Positions 5,668 to 10,916 of a stretch of DNA of 13,229 bases are shown here, piece after piece. Under the pieces are notes generated by a model. The model was not told the origin of the DNA. It saw only the letters and a list, made by a program, of their open reading frames with translations, and did not search any database. Positions within the stretch are counted from its first letter, which is position 1. Every line of letters starts with the position of its first letter. A program made the translations under genes and the position numbers. Origin of the DNA: Candidatus Dormiibacterota bacterium (GTDB taxonomy: Bacteria > Chloroflexota > Dormibacteria > Aeolococcales > Bog-877); NCBI GenBank assembly GCA_030038765.1, contig JASHRA010000038.1:1-13229 (forward strand), written 5' to 3'.

Positions 5668-6586
5668 CCGGGGAGACCACGAGGCCGTGGTGGGACGGGC
5701 CCGCGAATTGGTCCGGGAGATCTCGGGCCAGCAGCTGGCCAGGACGCTCCGGGAGAGCCCGGCCCAGAGGGTCCTGCTCCTCTCGCTCGCCCCCGGGCGT
5801 GAGATCCGACCGCACAGCCCGAGCTCCGATCTCGTCCTCGCCGTCCTCCGTGGCGGCGGGGAGCTGCTGGTGGGATCGGGCGTGCGCCAGCTGCGCGCCG
5901 GGGACTTCGCACTCGTGCCCCGGGGCCAGCGCCGCGGGCTCCGCTGCCCCGAGGGGCAGATGGTCGCCCTGGCGGTGGTCTCGCCAGCCCCCGGCCCCGA
6001 GGATCACGAGCCCCCTGCGGGCGGCGGGGATTGGCCGGAGCCGGAGTCGGCACCGGACCCCGCGGACGTGATCCGGGCCGAGCACGCCCACCTGCTCGAC
6101 GGCGTCGCCGAGCTGGGGCGCCTGGGCGGCGAGGCGGCGGGCCTGGAGACATCTCAACTGGCGGCCAGGATCGACGCCAGCGTCCGGTTCCTGGAGGGGG
6201 AGCTGCTCCCCCACGCCGGAGCGGAGGAGCGGCTCATCTACCCCGCAGTGGACGAGCTCGTCCGGGCCCACGGTGGGGCGAGCCGGACCATGGCCCTGGA
6301 CCACCGGCGCATCGAGCGGCTGACCCGCGACCTGGAGCGGATCGGCAGCTCGCCCCCGCTGGAGCTCGACCGCGCCGCGGCCGAGCGAGCCCTGGTGGCC
6401 CTGGCGGCGGTTGTCAGCCTGCACTTCGAGAAGGAGGAGGAGGACTACCTGCCCCGACTCCACCAACTCGCTCCCTCGGAGCGGCTGGGACTGTTGCGCG
6501 CCCTGGGGGTGGCGCCGACGCCCGCCGTCGCCACCGGCCGGAGGGAAGCGGCTGGCCGGGTCTCCCGCCCGGTCGGAGGAGACTGA
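5660..6586 (+). CDS. Cupin-hemerythrin (HHE) fusion protein
   Basis: The protein has 308 residues. Residues about 35-108 form a small cupin-like beta barrel (VLAVLRGGGELLVGSGV, LRAGDFALVPRGQRRGLRC). It has only one His (52) near the expected metal site, so metal binding there is doubtful. Residues about 135-275 form a hemerythrin four-helix domain. Candidate diiron ligands are His142, His185 with Glu189 (LLPHAGAEERLIYP), His215 (LDHRRIE), and His255 with Glu259 (LHFEKEEEDYLP). HHE domains bind O2 or NO, or serve in Fe-S repair (RIC/YtfE). The tail after 285 is low-complexity. The ATG overlaps the DUF2249 stop by 8 bp. The stop shares one base with the OsmC start. A role in sensing or scavenging NO/O2 is inference. 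Confidence 0.87.
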   Translation: MADRGDHEAVVGRARELVREISGQQLARTLRESPAQRVLLLSLAPGREIRPHSPSSDLVLAVLRGGGELLVGSGVRQLRAGDFALVPRGQRRGLRCPEGQMVALAVVSPAPGPEDHEPPAGGGDWPEPESAPDPADVIRAEHAHLLDGVAELGRLGGEAAGLETSQLAARIDASVRFLEGELLPHAGAEERLIYPAVDELVRAHGGASRTMALDHRRIERLTRDLERIGSSPPLELDRAAAERALVALAAVVSLHFEKEEEDYLPRLHQLAPSERLGLLRALGVAPTPAVATGRREAAGRVSRPVGGD

Positions 6587-7266
6587 TGACAGATCTGAGG
6601 TTCGAGGTCGAGACGCGTTGGAGCGGCAGCGGCGGCGAGGCGGTGGGATCGGTGCTGACGGGCGGGCAGGTCGTGGCCTGGTCGGTGCCGGCGTCCATGA
6701 ACGGAAGGGGCGAGGGAACCAGCCCGGAGGAACTCCTGGCGGCGGCGGTGGCGACCTGCTTCACGGCCACCCTGGGCGCGTTGCTGAGCCAGTTGGTGCT
6801 GCCCTGGCAGCGGATCACGGTCGGCATGGAGGAGACGGTCTCGGGGCAGGGGGGCCAGGACCGGCGGATCTCCAGGCTCCGGGTGACGCCGACGCTGGAG
6901 GGTGCCGACCCCACCCAGGTCGAGGCCTACCAGCGCACCGCCCAGCTGGCCCGGCGGCGCTGCTTCGTCGGCCGGCACCTCAGCCCGGAGGTCTCCTATG
7001 AGGTGGGAGACGTGCGCCTCAGCAGCCCGGTCGGGCTGGATGGGGAGCTGGACGTCCGCCAACTCCCACCCTCCCAGCGCCACCAGCTGATCTTCTCCAG
7101 CCTGGACCGTCTGGGCCAGGGCTCCGGGCTGACCCTGGTCAACGACCACGATCCCCTGCCCCTGCGGTACCAGCTGGAGGCGACGCGCGCCGGCCAGTTC
7201 AGCTGGGAGTACCTCCAGTCGGGGCCGCAGACCTGGAAGGTGCGCATCGAGCGGCAGCCTGCGTGA
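6586..7266 (+). CDS. OsmC/Ohr-like peroxiredoxin fused to DUF2249
   Basis: The protein has 226 residues. The OsmC domain (about 1-145) carries both family cysteines, Cys58 in AAVATCFTATLG and Cys126 in LARRRCFVGRHL. OsmC/Ohr proteins reduce organic hydroperoxides with this pair. The C-terminal domain (about 153-224) is a DUF2249 module: LDVRQLPPSQRHQLIFSSLD, LVNDHDPLPLRYQLEA, and FSWEYLQSGPQTWKVRIE. The longer ORF upstream in this frame overlaps the hemerythrin gene and is not protein-like. ATG 6586 is chosen because GGAGGA (6575-6580) sits at proper spacing and TGATG overlaps the hemerythrin stop. The fusion ties thiol peroxidase chemistry to DUF2249. Detoxification of peroxides or nitrosated thiols is inferred. 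Confidence 0.9.
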   Translation: MTDLRFEVETRWSGSGGEAVGSVLTGGQVVAWSVPASMNGRGEGTSPEELLAAAVATCFTATLGALLSQLVLPWQRITVGMEETVSGQGGQDRRISRLRVTPTLEGADPTQVEAYQRTAQLARRRCFVGRHLSPEVSYEVGDVRLSSPVGLDGELDVRQLPPSQRHQLIFSSLDRLGQGSGLTLVNDHDPLPLRYQLEATRAGQFSWEYLQSGPQTWKVRIERQPA

Positions 7267-7484
7267 TGGCCACGCCGGCGATCATCCGGCTCCTGGACCA
7301 GGCCCTCCGCGAGCTCGGCGAGGCGGGCCAGACGGAGCGAGCGTGCCGCCTCGCGGCGGAGGCCTACGCGGCGCTGGAGCAGACCCACCCCCAGCTCGCC
7401 GAGCGCTTCACCGGCACCCTGCACTACCTCACCTGCGTCCCCGCCGTCCCCTCCCAGGTGCGTGGTCGGAGACGCCCGGAGTGA
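7266..7484 (+). CDS. Small helical hypothetical protein, 72 aa
   Basis: ATG 7266 overlaps the OsmC stop (TGATG) and gives MATPAIIRLLDQALRELGEA, then ACRLAAEAYAALEQ and ERFTGTLHYL. It appears to be a pair or trio of amphipathic helices (about residues 5-20, 24-40 and 44-58) with a short basic tail. Conserved-looking positions include Cys27 and HYL near 54. I do not assign a family. Its place between OsmC-DUF2249 and Rieske genes with overlaps on both sides (TGATG and GTGA) makes it a real member of the operon. It could be a small partner subunit for one of the redox proteins; that is inference. Confidence 0.65.
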   Translation: MATPAIIRLLDQALRELGEAGQTERACRLAAEAYAALEQTHPQLAERFTGTLHYLTCVPAVPSQVRGRRRPE

Positions 7485-7804
7485 CCGTGGCGGAGCGCCT
7501 CGAGCTGCTCGATACCGACGTGGCCAGGGGCGAGATGCGCCGGGTGCGGGTCGGGGAGATGGCGCTCTGCGTGGCCCACACCGAGCTGGGGGAGTGGTGG
7601 GCCATCGACGACACCTGCAGCCACGAGGACTGCTCCTTGAGCCAGGGCGAGCTGGTCGGGCGGGAGGTGGAATGCCCGTGCCACGGCTCGCGCTTCGACC
7701 TCCGGACCGGGGAGCCGCTCTGCCTGCCCGCGGTCCTGCCGGTCGCCACCTACCCGGTGCACGTCGCGGGCCATCTGGTCCGGGTCGAGGTGGACCAGGA
7801 GTGA
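7481..7804 (+). CDS. Rieske [2Fe-2S] ferredoxin
   Basis: The 107 residues contain the Rieske motif CSH (Cys46, His48) and, 17 residues after Cys46-x-His48, CPCHG (Cys65, His68), which bind the 2Fe-2S cluster through two Cys and two His. Size and surroundings (WWAIDDTCSHEDCSLSQGEL, GSRFDLRTGEPLCLPAVLPV) match soluble Rieske ferredoxins of the NirD/dioxygenase-ferredoxin type, with no membrane anchor. The GTG start at 7481 overlaps the previous stop as GTGA. No oxygenase or assimilatory nitrite reductase large subunit is nearby, so its partner is probably encoded in the same operon or elsewhere. It likely passes single electrons in the cytoplasm. Confidence 0.92.
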   Translation: MTVAERLELLDTDVARGEMRRVRVGEMALCVAHTELGEWWAIDDTCSHEDCSLSQGELVGREVECPCHGSRFDLRTGEPLCLPAVLPVATYPVHVAGHLVRVEVDQE

Positions 7805-7863
7805 TCGTGATCCGGGTCCGTGAGCAGGTGGGCGGCCCGGTCCGCCGGCGGTCTCCCGGGTGA
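7801..7863 (+). CDS. 20-codon mini-ORF bridging Rieske and ferredoxin genes
   Basis: GTG at 7801 overlaps the Rieske stop (GTGA) and reads MIVIRVREQVGGPVRRRSPG. It ends in TGA 7861-7863, which overlaps the ferredoxin GTG at 7860, again as GTGA. No Shine-Dalgarno precedes the ferredoxin start, so a ribosome passing through this mini-ORF could deliver translation to it. The peptide is basic and shows no known domain. It may be only a coupling device or a chance frame. Confidence 0.35.
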   Translation: MIVIRVREQVGGPVRRRSPG

Positions 7864-8159
7864 CGTACGTCATCGGCGAGACGTGCCTCGACGTCAAGGA
7901 CAAGGCGTGCGCCGAGGTCTGCCCGGTGGACTGCATCGTCGGCGCCGACGAGGACCGCATGCTCTTCATCAATCCCCTGGAGTGCATCGACTGCGGAGCC
8001 TGCGTCGATCCCTGTCCGGTGGACGCCATCTACGCCGAGGAGGACCTGCCCCCGGAGTGGGCTCGCTACACCGCCCTCAACGCGCTCTACTTCGAGGATC
8101 CCGAGGCGGCGCGGCGCGAGGCGGAGGAGATCAGGCCCCGGGTGCCGGGACCGGCCTGA
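7860..8159 (+). CDS. fdxA: 7Fe ferredoxin ([3Fe-4S][4Fe-4S], FdxA type)
   Basis: The 99 residues start MTYVIGETCLDVKDKACAEV, the classic FdxA opening. Cys9, Cys17 and Cys52 should bind a [3Fe-4S] cluster. Cys21, Cys42, Cys45 and Cys48 should bind a [4Fe-4S] cluster. Cys25 corresponds to the free cysteine of Azotobacter FdI. These cytoplasmic low-potential carriers donate electrons to oxidoreductases. The C-terminal 35 residues are helical and acidic (WARYTALNALYFEDPEAARR), usual for this type. The GTG start is chosen because it gives the conserved N-terminus exactly. Together with the adjacent Rieske protein it could form an electron route to the diiron or OsmC proteins of the operon (inference). 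Confidence 0.93.
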   Translation: MTYVIGETCLDVKDKACAEVCPVDCIVGADEDRMLFINPLECIDCGACVDPCPVDAIYAEEDLPPEWARYTALNALYFEDPEAARREAEEIRPRVPGPA

Positions 8160-8163
8160 CCAG

Positions 8164-8181
8164 GGGGCCACGGCTGGCCCC
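8164..8181 (+). terminator. 7-bp perfect hairpin after the ferredoxin gene
   Basis: GGGGCCA (8164-8170), loop CGGC, TGGCCCC (8175-8181) form a very stable stem-loop 5 nt after the ferredoxin stop and 100 nt before the next gene. No U-run follows, so it may be a processing or stabilising hairpin rather than a full intrinsic terminator. It would set the AhpD-like gene apart from the upstream operon. Confidence 0.45.
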
Positions 8182-8280
8182 GATGTGCGGGCTAGGGCGC
8201 GGTCCCGGGTGGCGGCAGCCGTCCGGGCGGAGGCGGAGGGAGGGCCGGAACGGTGGTGAGGTGATCGAGGGAGACTGGCC

Positions 8281-8781
8281 ATGAGGTTGGACTACAGGTC
8301 CGTCATGCCGAGCGCGGTGGAGGCGATGATCGGGCTCGAGTCGGCGGTGCAGGGCGCCGGACTCGAGCCCAAGCTCCTGGAGCTGGTCAAGATCCGCGCC
8401 TCGCAGATAAACGGTTGCGGCTACTGCCTCGACATGCACGGCAAGGACGCGCTCGCCATCGGGGAGACGGCCCAGCGTCTGCAGCTCCTTGCCGCCTGGC
8501 GCGACGCCCCCTGCTACTCGGCGCGTGAGCGCGCCGCCCTCGACTGGTGCGAGAGCCTGACCCTCCTGCCCCAGGGCGGGGCCCCGGACGGCGTCTACCA
8601 GGAGCTGGCCGGGCGCTTCTCGGCAGAGGAGATGGTGGCCCTGACGCTGGAGGTCGTCGCCATCAACGGCTGGAACCGGCTCGCCGTCGGCTTCCGCTCG
8701 GAGGTCGGAGGGTACGTCTCGCGTCGCCACCCCGAGCCGGCCGCGGGGCGGCCCGCCGGAGAGCCGGGCCCGGGGGCCTGA
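8281..8781 (+). CDS. AhpD-like / carboxymuconolactone decarboxylase family protein
   Basis: The 166 residues carry the AhpD-type redox motif NGCGYCLDMH (Cys46, Cys49, His53) after the helix LLELVKIRASQ. This is the alkylhydroperoxidase AhpD core signature ExxxxxxCxxCxxxH. Such proteins reduce peroxides or serve as disulfide reductases in an all-helical trimer. The C-terminal half (EEMVALTLEVVAINGWNRLA) is also typical. The last 20 residues are Pro/Gly-rich. The start ATG is preceded by GAGGGAGA about 7 nt upstream. A 121-bp gap with a hairpin separates it from the ferredoxin, and the next gene is convergent 22 bp away. It complements the OsmC domain as a second thiol peroxidase-type enzyme. 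Confidence 0.9.
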   Translation: MRLDYRSVMPSAVEAMIGLESAVQGAGLEPKLLELVKIRASQINGCGYCLDMHGKDALAIGETAQRLQLLAAWRDAPCYSARERAALDWCESLTLLPQGGAPDGVYQELAGRFSAEEMVALTLEVVAINGWNRLAVGFRSEVGGYVSRRHPEPAAGRPAGEPGPGA

Positions 8782-8803
8782 GGGGCCTGCCCGCGGGCCC
8801 TGG

Positions 8804-10099
8804 TCAGCCGCCACCGGGGAGCGCGCCGCTGGCCCTCGGCGAGCGCAGCGGCCCGCGCTCGGGCAGCAGGGCCAGCCCCAGGGTGGCCGTGTTGACCAGA
8901 GCCCCCAGCAGGTAGGCGAGGCCGGCGGCCACCACCAGACCGGTGAGGCCGGAGAGGATCCCGCCCAGCACCCCGGCGAAGCCCAGGCCCAGCAGGACCA
9001 GGGCGAGCCAGCCCCGGCGCTCGTCGACCAGGTCGCGGAGCATGGGCGCGTGTCCCGCCGAGGCGGGGCCGCTGTAGTGGTGCATCCAGACCAGGAAGGG
9101 GATGATCTTGAAGTACTTGCCGATGACGGCGAAGCCGAAGCAGCCCACGAAGGCGGCGTACCCGTAGGCGACCTCCCAGTTGGGCCCGAGGGGCAGGCCC
9201 CAGGCGATCGAGACGCCGAGAGCGAGGGTGAGCAGCAGCGAGCCCAGGCTGAGGGCGAGGTAGCCCTGCTCCAGCGAGACCGCCCGCCGGCGCCGCCCCC
9301 ACCACATCCGAGCCAGGTCAGCGCCGAAGGTGAGCGCGCTCAGGGCCAGCCCCAGGGCGGCGGCGGGCACGGCCCAGGTCCCGGGGGCCAGGAGCAGCGA
9401 GAGGACCAGGGCGGCGAGGCACAGGTTCCAGAGCGCGAGGTTGAACCGGGCCACGCGCCAGCTGCGTCGATGAGCCAGCGCGAAGAGCTCCATCAGCTTG
9501 TAGGAGACGCCCATCAGGGTGCTGCCCAGCCAGCCGGCCATGCCGGCCTGGACGTGGGCGGCAAGCAGGTTGGGGGTGATGGCGAACCAGTTGAACTGCC
9601 AGTCCAGGGCCCAGGCGAGGCCGAAGCCGAGCGTCACCAGGAGCCAGCCCAGCCCCGCCAGCAGGTAAGGCGCCATGACGTGCCGGGACCCGATCGAGCT
9701 GTAGCTGCGCAGGACGTTGGCGGCGTATACGACCACGCCCAGCACGGTGAGGGAGCCGAAGGCCGCCACCCCGGGGGTCCAGACGAAGAAGAAGCTGGGC
9801 ACGAATCCCGCCACGCCGGCGCCGTAGACGTAGAAGTCGAGCTTGGCCACGCGGGGCCAGGCCAGGGTGCCCTGGAGGGCCACGGGGAAGAGCTGGTAGG
9901 TGGCGCCGATCACGGTCATCGTCACCCAGCCCAGCACGGTGAGGTGGGTGAGGGCGAAGACCGCAGGGTCGTCGTAGCCGGCGACCAGGTGGGCCGCGAG
10001 CAGGGGCACGCCGCACCCCAGTAGGACCCAGGCGAGCAGCCCCGCCACGAGGTAGCGGAGGGGTGTGGTTAATCCGGGGCCGCGAGCGGGTCTAATCAC
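8804..10099 (-). CDS. Polytopic membrane protein, NnrS/heme-copper-oxidase-subunit-I-like
   Basis: With GTG 10099 as start it has 431 residues and about 11-12 hydrophobic helices. His residues sit in or near helices as in heme-copper oxidase subunit I and NnrS proteins: His52 (ALTHLTVLGWVTMTVIGATY), His182 (NLLAAHVQAGMAGWLGSTLM), His37, His210 and His340-341. NnrS is a heme/copper membrane protein linked to NO stress and denitrification, and the narG context fits. I could not confirm the exact family, and it may be an oxidase-like protein of unknown reaction. The ORF stays open far upstream, but that part crosses the AT-rich promoter spacer and then becomes Arg/Pro-rich, so GTG 10099 is preferred. 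It is convergent with the AhpD gene. Confidence 0.6.
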   Translation of the reverse strand: MIRPARGPGLTTPLRYLVAGLLAWVLLGCGVPLLAAHLVAGYDDPAVFALTHLTVLGWVTMTVIGATYQLFPVALQGTLAWPRVAKLDFYVYGAGVAGFVPSFFFVWTPGVAAFGSLTVLGVVVYAANVLRSYSSIGSRHVMAPYLLAGLGWLLVTLGFGLAWALDWQFNWFAITPNLLAAHVQAGMAGWLGSTLMGVSYKLMELFALAHRRSWRVARFNLALWNLCLAALVLSLLLAPGTWAVPAAALGLALSALTFGADLARMWWGRRRRAVSLEQGYLALSLGSLLLTLALGVSIAWGLPLGPNWEVAYGYAAFVGCFGFAVIGKYFKIIPFLVWMHHYSGPASAGHAPMLRDLVDERRGWLALVLLGLGFAGVLGGILSGLTGLVVAAGLAYLLGALVNTATLGLALLPERGPLRSPRASGALPGGG

Positions 10100-10148
10100 C
10101 TGGGCTTTTTTACATAAGTGGCATTGGGTAAATAGTATGATCTCACCC
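10100..10148. promoter_or_regulatory. AT-rich divergent promoter region between nnrS-like and usp-like genes
   Basis: This is the most AT-rich stretch of the right half. For the plus gene, TATGAT (10136-10141) lies seven bases before GTG 10149, again a leaderless layout. For the minus gene, TATGTA (plus 10111-10116) lies about 11 nt before GTG 10099. TTTAC (10109-10113) and GTAAA (10128-10132) form an inverted repeat across a 14-nt spacer, a possible operator for a dimeric regulator serving both directions. Confidence 0.45.
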
Positions 10149-10916
10149 GTGATGCCGGGGCGGCGCGAGGTGACCGGCGGAGCTGGGACCGCCACCGGCC
10201 TGCCAGGAGGCCGGGATGCCGGGCGCCGGCCGGGCGTCCCTCGGCGCCCGCGCCGCTTCGGTCGCCGCAGCCTGGTGCTGGTCGAGCGGGGCGCGCCGGA
10301 GGCGCCCCAGCGGGCGCTGGCAGAGCGTCTGGCCGAGGCGACGGGCTGGGAGCTGGTGGGGGTGGGGGCGGCCGGGTTCGGGCCCGCCGAGGTGGCGGAG
10401 CGGGTCAGCCTGGTGGGCGGCGCGAGACCCTCCCTGGTGGTCGGCCCCGACCTGCTCCGGGTCCCCGAGCTGGCGCTCCGGGCGGGCTCCGCGACCGCCG
10501 GCCTGCCCTGGCCGGTCCTCTCCGTGCGCGCCGCCCCCGGGTGGCTGCCGCGCATCCTCGTGCTCTGGACCAGGGGCCGGCGCCAGCGGGAGCTGGCGGA
10601 GGCGGCCCGGGCCGTCTCCGAGGCCCTCGGCGGGCTGACATTCGCGGTCGAGATCGGCGCCGACAGCGCGCGGCGGCCCGAGTCGGGGGCGACCCTGGAG
10701 CACCGCGGCTGGCTCCCGGAGCGGCGCCGGCGGCTGGCCCCGGGGCCGGCCCTGACCGGCGAGCTGCGCACGCTCATCCAGGTCTTCGGCCCGGACGTGA
10801 TCCTGACCGACCCGCGCTTCCTCCCCGACCTGGCGCGCTGCGCCCCCTCCGGGCCTCTCCCCGCCGCCCCGGGCCGGTCCCCGGTCCCGGAGCTGGGTGG
10901 GGCGGCCAGCGCGTGA
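10149..10916 (+). CDS. UspA-like (universal stress protein-like) protein upstream of narG
   Basis: About 255 residues. After a basic N-terminus, RRSLVLVERGAPEAPQRALA begins an alternating beta/alpha pattern. PSLVVGPDLLRVPELALRAG, then AGLPWPVLSVRAAPG resemble the final strands of UspA domains, where access to 'pVlvVr' is typical. A second strand-helix begins at PRILVLWTRGRRQRELAEAA. A clear GxxGxxxx(S/T) ATP motif is not visible, so the assignment is tentative. GTG 10149 or ATG 10152 is preferred because ATG 10137 overlaps the TATGAT box. The stop overlaps the narG GTG as GTGA, so the two are translationally coupled. It may sense energy or redox state for nitrate respiration, or it may be an unrelated alpha/beta protein. 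Confidence 0.5.
   Translation: MMPGRREVTGGAGTATGLPGGRDAGRRPGVPRRPRRFGRRSLVLVERGAPEAPQRALAERLAEATGWELVGVGAAGFGPAEVAERVSLVGGARPSLVVGPDLLRVPELALRAGSATAGLPWPVLSVRAAPGWLPRILVLWTRGRRQRELAEAARAVSEALGGLTFAVEIGADSARRPESGATLEHRGWLPERRRRLAPGPALTGELRTLIQVFGPDVILTDPRFLPDLARCAPSGPLPAAPGRSPVPELGGAASA

Noticed and set aside
6031..6585. Upstream extension of the OsmC reading frame
   Set aside because: It overlaps the hemerythrin domain in another frame and is not protein-like. ATG 6586 has a proper ribosome-binding site.
8782..8801. GGGCC/GGCCC hairpin between the convergent AhpD and membrane-protein genes
   Set aside because: A 5-bp GC stem is easily found by chance at this base composition and no T-run follows.
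9050..10024. 324-codon plus-strand ORF opposite the membrane-protein gene
   Set aside because: The translation is Gly/Glu/His/Gln-rich, as expected from the antisense of a membrane protein in GC-rich DNA; no domain.
10100..10148. NarL-type heptamers (TACCCAA, TACTATT) on the minus strand
   Set aside because: The matches are partial and short, and the spacing is not a known pair; too weak to list as sites.
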